Part shown: positions 22,294 to 35,059 of the stretch, one piece after another
How the letters are laid out: each line of letters starts with the position of its first letter
How positions within the stretch are numbered: position 1 is the first letter of the stretch
Source: Halichoerus grypus
Taxonomy: Eukaryota > Chordata > Mammalia > Carnivora > Phocidae
Length of the DNA stretch: 64,000 nt
Direction: 5' to 3'
Assembly: GCF_964656455.1 (NCBI RefSeq)
Contig: NC_135714.1
Location: 65,125,850 to 65,189,849, forward strand
The notes under the pieces: generated by a model
Told to the model about the DNA's origin: nothing
Databases searched by the model: none
Seen by the model: only the letters and a program-made list of their open reading frames with translations
Made by a program: the position numbers and the translations under genes

Positions 22294-25200
22294 CTAAAAT
22301 GAATTTTAAAAGGAGAAAACACAGTGTCAGTAATATGCCGTCCAGAAGAAAAGTAAGCTTTAATAGCAACAAGGGAATAGGTTATTTTAAAAATAGGTGA
22401 GGTTCTGATAGAATATCAGAACCCATCAAGAAAGCAAATTGCTCTTTGAGTAACACATGTATGCATACGGGTGAGTACCAATCTCATTCCGTTGAACACC
22501 ATAAAATGCTTAGATCAAAGGATCCAGTTCGGATTTGAATCCAAGTCTCCAGCTGCCATACTGAGAGATCACTCCTTCACATGTGGGGAAGAGAACTGAG
22601 CTTCCGATTGCTTTATCTCACTGAGTCAAGTGTCAGTCATCCTAAGGTAGAAATGGGCAAGCCTTCAAAGTTGGCTGGGAGAATTACATCACATACGAGA
22701 AATATTGGACTAACGATGGGTTTAACAGGAGATAATCAAAACAGATGTTGAAAAAGTAAAATTGTAAGAGAGGCCTAGAATTAAAGTACATTGTGTGCGT
22801 GTGTGCGTGTTTACAGATGTATGTATGTAAATCCAGAAATATAACGCTGACTCTCCAGCTTCTATTGGGAGATCCAAAGCTGTCGATTTTCACCCCTTTG
22901 TGTCAAATTCTTTTGGGGTGGGGGCTCTATAAAGCCTCTGTTGTCAGCAAACATGTGGGCTGAGGGGCCCCTGATTTGGGCAACAGAAAGGAGAGTGCTG
23001 GTTCTCTCCATTTGTATGCTTTGCAACTCACACAGCCCTTGTTAGAGGGTGCTCAGTAGAGGCTAGAGGCTATTAAGTTATTACTCGGATTCCTAGGGAC
23101 AGAGCTCGGGACCCTGAGAACAGACTCTCGGTTTCTGGCAGCATGTCTGGACAATGGAGGCATTCAGGAGCTGCCAGACTGAGAGTTTCAGAAGGCAAAC
23201 AGTGCGGGAAGCCAACTCCAGGGTTTGGACTGACGGGGACAGGGTGTATGGAGGCTGCAGGAGGACACAACCTGGGCTAATCCTTCTTTTTGAGATGCCA
23301 AAAGATATTTGCATCCGGATGGGGGAGGGGTGTGGAGCCCTGTGCATCTGCTCCAACTCCAGCTAATAGGGACCACGGCTTCATAACATGTGCGCGTGCC
23401 TCGGCAAGGGTGGCCACGGGGTGGGGTGTTGGGGAAAAGAAATCTACTCTTAGGACAACCTGGCAGATGAAAACAGCATTTAGGGAAGGAAGCATCAAGA
23501 AAAAGAAACAGAAGACAAGCTTCAGCATTTTGTCCTCTATCCCATCCACAAACCAATGCCGAGGGAGAATGCAAAAGGGAAAAAACAGCCACCAATGGGA
23601 AGAAATTGATTACTGAGGATCACTCTGGGAGATCTGTCACTACCTGCATCATCACTGCCATGCCTCTCGCTGAGGCAGGACAAGGTCAGAACAGCCAAAG
23701 GATCAGGAACTATGGGATGTAAGCATTAACACAAATGCTCCACGCTTAGTTGAAATCATTGTTAAATAAATAACTCCATGTTAACATTTTATAAGACAGT
23801 GGACAAAGGGTGTTTCTGTCCTCTTCAAATTGCCGGTTTTCTATGAGTACAATTCTTGTGCAATATAATCTTTGCAAATGAGTCGTCCTGGGTGGGAAGG
23901 TGAAAAAAGAGCCCATCTACCCTTGCCCTGAGAAACTCAAAATGTCCATAAACCGAGACTCTGGGACCCGAGATGAGAAGCACCTCAAAGTTTTGCCTGA
24001 TAGCTTGGAGGGAACTGTCCATCTGAACTTGGTTACCTACTTCTGGCTTAAAAAAGCTTTAGATGGTTAAAAACCACACAGTGTCCTTTGTGAGCAGGAT
24101 CACAGGTGGAACTCTATCATGCCCTGGGAGTTGAGGTTTTTTTTATTTTTTCTGCCAAGAACCATGAGTTTTCTTTGATTTCTCCACCTATTCATCACTA
24201 CTGAAACCATCCTAATAAAGTGATTTGGGGAGATGGCTGGCCAAAAACTTGGGAATTTCAGAAAAATCAGAAAATGTTGAAAGTTCAAAAGGATCATAGA
24301 AATCATCTGCTCCGGGATGAAAAATAGATTTCATTTCACTTTCCAACTGCAATCAATTAGAAGTGGGTGCCTAGCGGCCTGAGGGTGAGTGAGAAGAATT
24401 TAAAGGCTGTAACTAGGTGGGAGAATGTGTGTCCTAAGTGATTAGCAATGACTGCAAAAACAGTCATGGAAGAGGTCAAAGCCCAGTCTGCTCCAAGCTC
24501 CTATTTTTATAAATGTGCAAACCCTGGAAGGTGGAACGAAGTGACCAGGCTAAGATCTCACAGTGCTGTGGCTACACCACCAAATGAACCCAATGGAAGC
24601 CCCCCACCCCGTGAATCTTGCACCCCTGCTGCCTTCTGTTTACTACCAGTAACCATTAGCCCGTGATAGTCAAGGGTCACCCAGTTCCCTTTCAAGGAAT
24701 CAGCACCAAAAGCCACAAGTATTTGTACTTCTCAATTATTTACTCCCATGAAGCAGACAAGGACTCAGATCTGACCAAGGACTCAGATCTAATGAAAACC
24801 TAACCTGGTGCTTCACGGCGGCAAGAACTTCAAAAGGTAATATACCATCACCATCCCCCCAACACATGTTTTTTATTTAGAAAATTATTCTCAATTTTGT
24901 TCACTCCTTCTCAAATCCTAAATTATAACAAAACTATTAAGTTCTTTTATAGCAGAGTTCTTCTGAGAGCATTCTTAGAGTGATGGCAAAAAGCTTCTGC
25001 ATTGTTCCTTGGAAATGTTTCACTCATGGGATTTCTTTGACGAGGTAGAAAATATCTACACTTAGAAAATCCCCTCCAACCAAGCACCAAAGAAAATACT
25101 GCAAATAGCAATGGAAACCAAACTGAGGCAAATGAATTGGGGTTATAGCTTATTACACCTACAAATCAATTTTAAGAAGAGGGTATGTCACAGGTCATTT

Positions 25201-27569
25201 TCTGCCTTCTAATCAGCCCTAAGTTCTATTGCTCATCAGCTGATTTCATTCTCCTATGATCCATCTTGACTGTGAACTTGCACATAGCAACAATCAACTG
25301 CTGAGATCTGAGTCAGTCCAAGAGACTCCAGCCCCTTATTTACGCACGTTGGTCATATCTTTCCTATGTTGCCTTATACTCACGACAGCATCTTTCCCAT
25401 TCCTTAGGCCCCCTCCCTCCCTCCCCATTCTGCTACTATGAGATCCTTTGTGCAAGGGAAAGGTCTCTACATTCCACCTTCCTTTACTTCTCTGATTCCC
25501 CTTCAAGGCCGCTCACCTGAGAAATGCCTAGATGCATGGCACAGAAGGCTCTGAGAAGATCAGCAGCTCCCGTTTGTGTAAAGTTTACTGCCTACAAATG
25601 CCTTTTGGGATTCTTAGAGCTACCCTGTTTGGCAGACATCCTTTCATTGTTTGGACTGCATAAGCTGAGGTTCAGAAAACCTGTCGTAACTGACTGGGGT
25701 TACACAGCAGATAAGGGACAGATAGGACAGTGTTTCAAACCTCGATCTTCAGGTTCCAGGGTCCAAATTTATTATACTACATCATGTTGTACTACAAATG
25801 GACTTCCTTGAACCTGTAATATTTCACCATAAAATGAAAAGTCTGTCAGTCTATCCCAAATTGTAGGCTATCAGAACAATTTATATGCTTTGTATGTTTT
25901 ATGTAAGTCATTGCTCCAAAGATGCATTAGTGACACTAATTACTCTTACAAAGAAGCAATACTCCCACGATAACAGAAGTATTTACACTACTGACCTTTG
26001 CAATCAAGGCACAGTCCCATCTAGACAGAGATTTCGGATTTTAACATATACTTCTTTACATTTTAGTATCTTTGTAATTGGCATGCATATAGTGCTAAAA
26101 AGGCATGTGTGACAGTCTTTTTTGTCCTTAGCAATATGAAAAAAAAGAGCATCTTACAATGGATGGCATCTCAGATTCAATTAAATAGAGTAATATTTGC
26201 TTGTGTTTACTTTATAGATCTCCAGTAAAAAAATCTTACTGAGACAAATGACCAAAATAAAGATCATGGATCAGAGTATTCATCACCCATTTCTGGACAA
26301 TCTCTAACAAGTGGCCAGTCTAGCCATTTTCTAGAAAGATCAACTGCCTTGTGTAAGAAATGCATTTGACAAACAAGGGGAGGTGAACAGTATGGTACAG
26401 AAAGTACTGTCTTTGAAGTGTACCTTAAATACCTAAGAAGATAAACATAGTAGTTTTTTTCCTTCAAGTATCTTCCCTGTTATTACCCACATCAAGAACT
26501 ATTGTTTGTTCAGTATTACTCAGATTTGTCATCCAAGACTTGAATTCTCTTGCTTCAGTTCTGGAGTTGAAAAACAAGGCTCAGAAGATTAAGTATTAGC
26601 TTGGTTCTTGTTTTAAAAAACAGAGAAAATATCCAAGTACTGGATATGAGAATCCAGAACAGCATTTATCCCCAGGCGCTATTAATGCCAGGAATAATTT
26701 GCTAATGATTTCTGTAGTAGAAGAAGGGCAAAGGGTGAGGCTGCTCTTATCCCAGAAATCCCATTTATTTATTTGTTTTCATCTCAGGGTAGTTCTGATT
26801 TCTCATCTGCAGCTAACCTTCTTTTACAGCTCCCACAATTAATATTATCTGTCTCTAAGGTCCTTTAAACTCTCAATCCACTCCCCTCCACCGTTTCCAA
26901 TATAATCTCAAAACCAACTTCTCCACTGTCTACCACCCTTCCTTAGCGCAGATTTTGCCCAATCCAATAGACCTATCGGCTAACCAAAAATCTTGTTCAG
27001 GAGAACCTGACTTTTCCAAAATTAGAATGTGCGACAGCATTAGCGTAAATGCTGGCATTAATTTACTATTAAGTCAAACTTCAAAGTAGTTAATTCCTTT
27101 GGGAAAAAAAAGAGATTTATATGAGATACTTGAAAAAAAAAAACAAAACTGCTGACTTTATTCAAATCACTACCAATAAGATAAGGCAGAGGACAGGCTC
27201 ACCTCGCAAGCAATTCTCACCTTAAAATCATTTCCTGGGAAACAATATATTCAATGTGGCCAATGGCTCTTAACTTCTCGGGAGATCACAAACCTCTCCC
27301 CACACTGCCCTGAGAGAAATGTACCAACAAGTTTGCATATACCCTCGGAGAGTTCAGACCCCAGTTTAAGAAACATTATGAGCAGACCTGTACAGAGCCT
27401 ACATATGATTTATCTAATCATCTTCAAAGAAGAAGAACGTGGCGGTTCTGAAGGGAAGCTTGGTCTAGCACATCCAAGCCTGGCTCCTTAGAAATCAAGG
27501 AATACTTGTATTCTCCGGTAGTGCCAATCAAATGGAGCTAAAGAGGCTTTTAAAATGATACTACTTTTG

Positions 27570-27760
27570 GGCGCCTGGGTGGCTCAGTTGGTTAAGCGAC
27601 TGCCTTCGGCTCAGGTCATGATCCTGGAGTCCCTGGATCGAGTCCCGCATCGGGCTCCCTGCTCGGCGGGGAGCCTGCTTCTCCCTATGACCCTCACCCC
27701 TCTCATGTGCTCTCTCTCTCTGTCTCAAATAAATAAATAAAATCTTTAAAAAAAAAAAAA
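27570..27760 (+). repeat. SINEC, young-looking copy A
   Basis: A complete element with an intact A-tail and a perfect 16-bp duplication 'aatgatactacttttg' (27554-27569, 27761-27776). It shares a diagnostic 'cctggagtccctggatcgag' with copy B. Confidence 0.97.
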
Positions 27761-27916
27761 AATGATACTACTTTTGGTTTGGGTAGAGATATTTAAACAG
27801 GTATTCCCCCCCAAAATTGAGATGGCACTTTGGGGTGGGGAAAGATGCGATGAGACAGTGGGAAACAGACTTTGGGTTTTAAAAAAATGAACCAGGCTAA
27901 AAGAAAGCTTAGAGCC

Positions 27917-28120
27917 GGGCGCCTGGGTGGCTCAGTTGGTTGGGCGACTGCCTTCGGCTCAGGTCATGATCCTGGAGTCCCTGGATCGAGTCCCGCATCG
28001 GGCTCCCTGCTCAGCGGGGAGTCTGCTTCTCCCTCTGACCCTCCCCCCTCTCATGTACTCGCTCTCTCTCATTCTCTCTCTCTCAAATAAATAAATAAAA
28101 TCTTTAAAAAAAAAAAAAAG
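27917..28120 (+). repeat. SINEC, young-looking copy B
   Basis: Nearly identical to copy A but with its own perfect duplication 'aaagaaagcttagagcc' (about 27900-27916, 28121-28137), so it is an independent insertion rather than a tandem copy. Confidence 0.97.
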
Positions 28121-30394
28121 AAAGAAAGCTTAGAGCCATGAAATTAGCATACAGATCATAGGTTCTGTTGGAAAACTTCCCAAAAGGAAGTAAAAGATAT
28201 ATCCAACTCAGGTGTACAAGATGAATGTTCTTTCTTAAAATTAACTTGGTAAGCTGAAAAGTTGGTTGACAGACTAGATACGTTACAGGGGCAGCTAATT
28301 CAGTCACGAAGATATATCATGTTCTTCCAAGGACTCTGAAAAAGTTCAGCCTGACATTGATCCAGAAGCAAGGAAGCAAGGTCTGGGTGATTTAAGGGAT
28401 GAATGGATTTGAAAGGCATGCCTAATGGTTTCAAACCAACGAAAGCACCAGATGAAAAGCTGCCTTTTTCTAAACAGCAGACTGTGTTTGAATTAGCGAC
28501 TGCTTTTGCACAATGTTATTTATGATGGGGCAGGTGCACCAGGATAAGGTGGTTTCAGGTGACATTTCAAATTGGAAAAGAGGTTGAGGAAAAGACGGGT
28601 GTGGGAACTAAATCCAAAGCTATCCTTCAACATCTGCTGTAGGTGCTTTGTAAATCTCTACCAGAATGTCAAGTCAGCATTTCCTTTACACTTAAGAGAA
28701 TGAGCTAGAAAAAGTAGGACTCAAAAAAAAAAAAAAAAAAAAAAAAGCATGGGGAGCTTTCGATCCATATTTCATCATAGAGTACTTTGGTGAAATATTT
28801 AACAAATCCAATGCCCTTATATTGATCACTATCTTTTCGTTTCTGTTCAAGTGCTGGGCATGTGTCCCAATTTAAAAAAACAAACCCACTGAAGTAGAGG
28901 AAGGCCTCCCTATCACAGCTGAACTTTGAAAGTATATTTGTTTAGTGAGGAGAGGCTTAATTTAATATCCTGGAATTACCGGTTTCCCCATTCCCATCTA
29001 GATTCCAAAGGAACTTTGCACTTTGGTGAGATGCACCTTCTTCCTTTTCTCATTTGAGGTTCCAGAAAGCTGAATGAGAAAGATTCACATATTTCAGCTT
29101 TACTCCAGCTGGTTTTCTCAAGCACTTCTAGCCTCCTTTTGGCACCACTGGATCTCAGGATACAAGGATGGACTGCACGCTCATAGAGGGTAACGAACTA
29201 TGGATTTGACTCAGGGTGAAAGTAAAAGTCACGTTTCTGACACTATCTAAAACACGGCTTCTTTTGAGCTTGAAAATGTCTAGAAGATTATCTTCTCACA
29301 TTTTCCTGAGCCAGGGAAAGTCCTAAAGGCAGAGATTTCTAGCAACAGCTCTGGAAACTCTAGAAACGCTACACTTCTGCTGACCTCCTTGAGAAAAGAG
29401 GTACAGTTCCTGTGAGTACAAACAATGCAGAGTAGACAACTCTAAATCAACTCACTTCTTTGGCACGTGAACAGAAAGGAACTCACTCCCAGATAGGTAC
29501 ATTCTTTGGAACTGAGCCCCAAGTGCTTAGTAAATTTCATACTCAAGGAGGGAAAAGTGAGTATTTTTTATTAAAGAAGGTCTTATTTCTCTCCATAATG
29601 ATGAAATTGGTGGTATTATTTACCAATGTTACAGGCTTTCATTAAAAAAAAAAAAAAAGAACTTGCATTTTTCTTGATTTACCCTGGATGCTACTTAAGA
29701 AATCCTTACTAATTCCTAATTGATGGAGGAAGAGGATTGTGACTCAAATAATTACTATCTTTGGTTTCCTTGGAAGAAATTAAAGCTTTAAAAAATGTGT
29801 CATCTTTTATCTTGGAGATATCTTGTTAGCAGTTTATTTATTAAAACACAAAACAACATTTCACTACATGGCAACTCTAAATGGGCCTGGAGAGTCATTT
29901 AAAACTTTTCTACAAGATAAATCTTTACTGCGTGGGAACAGATCACAGAACACTTTGATATTCTTTATGCATTGTTTTGAATCTACAACGTCCATGTAGT
30001 TCCTGAGCTGAACAGTAGATGGCTCCACGTTCCTGGTCTGTGAAAAGATTGGTGCTTTCCAGCTTTAACAGCAGGTGCTGGTTTAGAAATGTAGGACAAC
30101 TGGAGTTCTGGGTGAAAAAAACCTAAGAAATTGGTGTTTGTGATCTTGGCATATTATTGAGCTTCGGAAAGTGGCACTGTTCGTGCTGTACAGTTGAAAA
30201 CAAATACTGGCTGAAAAAGTCAGTCGGTCTTATTTTGTAGGTCTTAGGTGCCCAAATACAATGAGAATTAATTATTTCATATTCCCAGGGGGACAAAAGT
30301 GATCTTCTGGACAATCAAAATCATCCTGATCTAATTACATGCTGTCAAAAAGAACTTTGAACTTTCTGGGATATTGGAAATGGTCCTCTTCTAC

Positions 30395-30551
30395 ACTGTC
30401 CAGTCAGTCGCTATTAGCTGCAAGTAGCTATTAAGCACTTAAAATGTGGCTGGCGCAACTAAGAAACTCAATTCTTAATTTTGTTTAATTTAAACATAAG
30501 TTTAAATATCCCCATGTGCCTAGTGGCTACCATACCGGATGGCACAGATAT
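30395..30551. repeat. Old DNA-transposon-like element
   Basis: The two ends are loosely complementary ('ctgtccagtc...gctattagctgcaagtagct' versus 'ctagtggctaccataccgga'), with an AT-rich centre, as in a common hAT-like MER element. The family is not named with certainty. Confidence 0.5.
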
Positions 30552-31040
30552 AAGGTGTTGGATCATCTATAGATAGCTCTCAAGCCAAATTATAGAATAT
30601 CATATGGGGAGCATCCTTTACTAAAAGGGTTTATTTTTCTAAACCCAATTAATTTCAGCAGGAAAATGATCTGATACTTAGTGAGGACATTTAGTAAACA
30701 AGCAGAATTTTCTATTTACATTTTATTATGTAACATGGTTCCTAGGATAATTTTATTTTTTGGCTGCAAGTCCTTGAAAAACTATGCTTATTCCTCCCCC
30801 TCCATTCTTCTCTTTTTGATAAATAGAACGATCCTGGCGGTCTGTAAAGTGTTTTCCTTCCCTACAAGGCTAATTTGTATTTTCTCTGTGTGAAACTGAT
30901 TTTCATACGAGGGCTTCCTAATAAAATTTGAATCAAATGAATGACTTCTAGATATAGACATATCTTGAAATGGAATAGTAAATATATAAACCTAAGGAAA
31001 AAACCTAGGTCAGAGGCCAGTTAAAAATTTCATAAATGGT

Positions 31041-31235
31041 GGGATACCCGCGTGGCTCAGTCAGTTAAGCATCTGACTCTCTTGGTTTCGGCTCAGGTCA
31101 TGATCTCAGGGTCATGAGACACAGCCCTGCATCAGACTCCGTGCTCAGCGGGGAGTCTGCTTGAGAGTCTCTCCCGCTCCCTCTGCCCCTTACGCTTGGG
31201 CTCTGGCTCTCAAATAAATAAATAAAATCTTTTTT
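31041..31235 (+). repeat. SINEC, full length, diverged
   Basis: The head is mutated ('gggatacccgcgtggctcag'), with normal body and tail. It is flanked by the 18-bp duplication 'aaaaatttcataaayggt' (31023-31040, 31236-31253). Confidence 0.96.
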
Positions 31236-33540
31236 AAAAATTTCATAAACGGTAACACTGACTTAAGTCAAAAAAAATTTCTGACTCAACTTTCTTGATA
31301 ATTAGTATTTTTTAATACACTTATAGGAGAAAAACAAAAGCAAAAAGGAGGTCAAGAAAATATTAAATCTCTACATAGTTGTTATCAATACAAAGAAACT
31401 TCACTCTCTTCTCTTCATTTCCCTACACCCAGAAAGTAGCTGAACATCTAATTGCAGACACTTCATCTTTCATCTTCCACCTCATCTAGGGTACAAATGC
31501 ATGAAGGGATAATATAGCAAAATCAAGCAGTTGTCACAGAACTAAAAGGGACTCAGATCGTCTAGTTCAACACCCGACCAACTTTATAGATATTGCAGGT
31601 AGAGGGAGAGAACAAACAGCTTGTGACGGCCCCAGGACTCATCTCCCTAATCCCAGGGCAGAAATCTGTCCAGAGCACTAGGCTACAATATCTGTTATTT
31701 TAAGATAATCAAGGGCTGTATAGATCTATTTTTTTTTAGTAGGTTTAACTGGAGAACCAAAAAAAGGACAACTGTCGTTCTAGAAAAGTGAAGGGGGTGA
31801 GGAGGCAACACCTAAATTCAACCACGAACATCAAAAATGCCACAAATCTTAAGCAGTATTTTCAACAGTACAATTTGTCTCTTTAAGACTTCACAATACG
31901 TTATAATGTCTTTTCCATTTATTATTTGTGGCATCAGAATCAAGATTCTCAATCCCTGCTTCAGGAATTCCAAATTCTTCTCTAAGTAAGGGGGAATACC
32001 TTCTTTTCCCCACCTCCTGTCTCAGGGAGACTTGCTGGGGCCATCCAAATTGCTTCTCCAAAGTCCACTTCTTCCAGGTAGCCTTTGGAGATTGCTAATC
32101 TCGATTCCCTCATTTCCTGTGCCATTATTGGGTACCTTACCCTGTAGAGACACTCACCCAGCTTCTCCCCTTCATTTCTTCTTCCTAGATAGGAGTTATT
32201 TGTTATTTTTTTGAAAGGGTCTATTGTACTTTATTAGCCGGTGGTTAATTTTAGATTATCAGAATGTAATGTTACTAATAATATAAGAAATATGTATTAT
32301 GATAAATAATACATTTTTAGAAACATTAAGTAATATAGACCTAAGACTATATTAGATTAGATGCTAAGCTGGGATAAAAAAGAAAACAATCGTAAATGCT
32401 TTCTGGTGATTTTCTATTCCAAAAGACAGTGTGATCTCAGGTATCAGGTGTGGTAATATCAGAGAAAATGTCTTGTGGACCACATAAAATGGAGCAAGAC
32501 TGAAAGTGAACCATGGGAGAAATAAATTCTAAGAATTTAACACTCCATTAGACAACTGGAAAGTACAAGGCCAGTATGCTTAGTCGCCAGAAATGTTGCC
32601 ACCTCCAGGAAAACAAAGGATTGACCGACATGTAGTAGAATAATGCCAACAAGAAACTTGCTAGTCAGTAGCTGATCTTCTCATCTTTGCCAGAAAATCT
32701 GCTTAAAGGAATAATACAGCAATGCTTGTGAACCCTGATTTCTGTCAAAAGTGGCCCAACAACTGTCCCCCCAAAATTAAAATAACCACTAATGATAGGA
32801 TCTAACAAGCTGCCATTCTTTTATTCTGTTATGAAAATCTCAACAGCCAAAAAATTTTATTTGTATTTCTTTTTGAAAATCAATTCTATATTTACCCCAA
32901 ACCTCACCTGATCAGCTATATTCCTCCCAAATCTCCAATGAGGCATACACTCTGGTTAATTGTAACCTCCTTGTTTATTAGCGTAGGTTTTATCACAGTG
33001 GTCCAACTATGCTTTAAATTGAGACATAGCTATCACATGCCAAGCTCTGGCTGCTGTCTCCAAGAGGAAAGAATAATTATTCACCCCATCTGAGTCTGAC
33101 TGTACCAGACATTATTCAAGAGTGCAACACCCTGATCCCTAGACTCTTCCCCTTTATGCACCCAGTTCAGAGACCCTCCCTCGGCCTTTGGAGATCATCC
33201 AGGGCTAAATATAGATCTACGCACACCAGCAGTTCCTGGCCGCTGTCACATGGTGCTGCTGACGATGGACTCCTTGGAGACATGCTGGGCCCAAACACAC
33301 ATACACAAATTTGTGCGCATATTCATCTATACCCACCGAATTCATTGGCAAAGATGGGCACCTCCACATTCACAAGAGAACGGCGCGCCCTAGAGATTTC
33401 CTCCTGCTATTTACATCACTTGGACCACCCTCTGCACTGTCAGAGGACTTAGCTACCTTGCTTTAGCCTGAACTGCGTCAATTCGATTGGGGTAAGGTGC
33501 GAAACAATACTCAAACAATGCTCAAGTGGTACGCGGATGC

Positions 33541-33563
33541 GGACACACACACACACACACGCA
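33541..33563. repeat. (CA)n microsatellite
   Basis: About 10 CA units, followed by C-rich runs to 33605. Confidence 0.85.
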
Positions 33564-34198
33564 CAGGTGTGTACACACCAGACCCCCCCACCCCCACCCC
33601 CGTCTCCCCCTTTGCTCTTGTACAGCACTGAAGTTGTTCCCACGGTTCCCCTAGAAAGTGGAGCTTTTCTTATGCTGGCTGCCGCAAGCCTCCTAGGTAC
33701 TTCGGCTGACGTTATTATAATCTAGCCAGGTGTCTCGAGGCGACTCACCTGAGCTCGGGCAAAACCCAGGAGACTCGGTGTGTCCCAAATTCGCCAGGTG
33801 AACGGAGGAATGAACAACTATCGCCTCGTCAGTGGCAAGCACATGACTTCTGTTTCCTGTCCTTTCCTAAGAATCAGAGCTTAGATTATAGGGCACCCAC
33901 ACCAAAAATAAACAATCCTCCCCCCCATCCCCAACACACACGAAACTAGCCAAGTAGTAGAAGGAAACAGCCTAGCAGCGCTCTGGAAAGGAGATGAAAG
34001 GATGAACGCGACTAGAACTCAGACAAATCCTCAAAAACTACCAAGATTTCAAGCATAAGGCCTGGCTGCGGGATCGGGGCGAGAGCAGCAAAGCAAAACG
34101 CAAGCTTGTCCCTGCCCGGGCCCCAGCGGCTCGGCCCCGCACCTGTTGGCACCGGGTCCGCTCCCGGGGCAGCCCCAGGCGCCCTCGGCGGCCAGGCA

Positions 34199-34208
34199 GG
34201 GGACTCCC
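34199..34208. promoter_or_regulatory. NF-kappaB consensus decamer
   Basis: GGGGACTCCC fits GGGRNNYYCC exactly. It lies in the island about 350 bp downstream of the predicted start. RASGEF1B is known to be induced by Toll-like-receptor ligands, so the site is plausible; binding is inferred. Confidence 0.45.
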
Positions 34209-34437
34209 TCGGTCTCTAGCTTTTGCCAGGTGCTTTGTGCCAGAGAGCATTTGGTCGCCCCGATTCTCCCGCCTCTTCGAGGCGCACCCGGCAGCTGGGG
34301 CGCCTGAGAGCCAGGCTTGCTCGGAGCGCAGCTCCCGGGCCGGCCGTCTGGGAGAGCGCAGAGGGCAGCACGGCCGCACATTCCCGCCGCCAGGCTCCGG
34401 TCCCTCCGGGAGAATGCCTGGCCAGGGAACAACCCAC

Positions 34438-34550
34438 CTGCAGATGGACCCCGGGTCCTCGGCTCCCCCGCTGTTTGCCGCGCACCCACAAGCGCGACCA
34501 GAGAACAGGGAGCTAAAGCGCGCGCGAAGAGGGAAAAAAAAAAAAAAAAA
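34438..34550 (-). other. RASGEF1B: Candidate non-coding exon 1 of RASGEF1B
   Basis: Inference: a TATA-like box at 34576-34581 places the start site near 34550. The first good donor downstream is CTGCAG|gtgggt at 34437-34432. Other donor-like sites on the minus strand lie at about 34138, 33748 (CAG|gtgagt) and 34831 (CAG|gtaaac), so exon 1 may be longer, alternative or different. The sequence just after the predicted start has a run of about 17 T on the transcript strand. Confidence 0.4.
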
Positions 34551-34575
34551 TCCGCCCGACCAGTCGGGTGCCTTG

Positions 34576-34581
34576 TTTATA
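34576..34581 (-). promoter_or_regulatory. TATA-like box (TATAAA) on minus strand
   Basis: TATAAA followed by CAAGG reads on the minus strand inside the CpG island. GC boxes and a CCAAT box lie 66-100 bp upstream in transcript orientation, which is the classic spacing. The predicted start site is near 34550. No transcript data were available. Confidence 0.5.
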
Positions 34582-34646
34582 CTGAAACTACGGCCTCAGC
34601 CGCGGCGCACACCCCCTTCGCTCCGAGTGCCCGCCTCCCGCCGCCA

Positions 34647-34678
34647 GCCCCGCCCCGCCCCGGCAGGCGCGAGCCAAT
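34647..34678. promoter_or_regulatory. GC boxes (Sp1-type) and CCAAT box (NF-Y-type)
   Basis: Overlapping CCCCGCCCCGCCCC at about 34648-34661 and GAGCCAATCG at 34671-34680 match Sp1/KLF and NF-Y consensus sites. Both lie just upstream of the minus-strand TATA-like box. Confidence 0.55.
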
Positions 34679-35059
34679 CGCGGCGCAGCTCACCGCCCAC
34701 GCCGCCACCGCCTCCGGAGCCCGGGACCCGCCCACGCGTCGCAGGGCGCCCGGGACTCCGGCCCCGCCACCGTCGCCCGGGTGCCCTCCCACGCTGCGGA
34801 GGCCGGCCGAGCCCGGCGCAGCGGTGTTTACCTGAGTGGGTTCGGCCCGCTCAGATGGCGTGTGTTTCTTTCTGAGTCCGCCTGCCCGGGGCTGTTTGTG
34901 AAGTCATGTGTATGTGTGTGTGTATGTGTGCGTGTTCATTTACCTGTGTACTACCTGTAAATACCGGCCCGACTCGTTATACAGTATCTATTAACATAAT
35001 TATGAGCTAAAGGTTACTGTCCATGTACTTTCAGAAGAGAGCTGAGAGAAACCACAAGA

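Larger units (their letters stand above)
22294..34437 (-). other. Intron 1
   Basis: The intron of about 12 kb between the candidate exon 1 and exon 2. It contains three SINECs, a possible hAT element, (CA)n repeats and long A-runs (28722-28746, 29644-29658). About 22400-27550 has only unique sequence plus an 18-bp tandem duplication. No further coding exon was recognised. Confidence 0.7.
34060..34880 (-). promoter_or_regulatory. CpG island promoter of RASGEF1B
   Basis: This is a sharply bounded, very GC-rich and CpG-dense block in otherwise AT-rich DNA. It lies about 12 kb upstream of the first coding exon on the correct side. It holds a minus-strand TATA-like box, GC boxes, a CCAAT box and a kappaB-like site. 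Long ORFs on both strands here (for example 34237-34875) reflect the low stop-codon frequency of GC-rich DNA. Divergent plus-strand transcription is possible but not shown. Confidence 0.85.

Noticed and set aside
34237..34875. A 212-codon ORF and several others on both strands
   Set aside because: They lie in the CpG island, where low stop frequency makes long ORFs expected. They are rich in Pro/Arg/Ala and cover promoter motifs.
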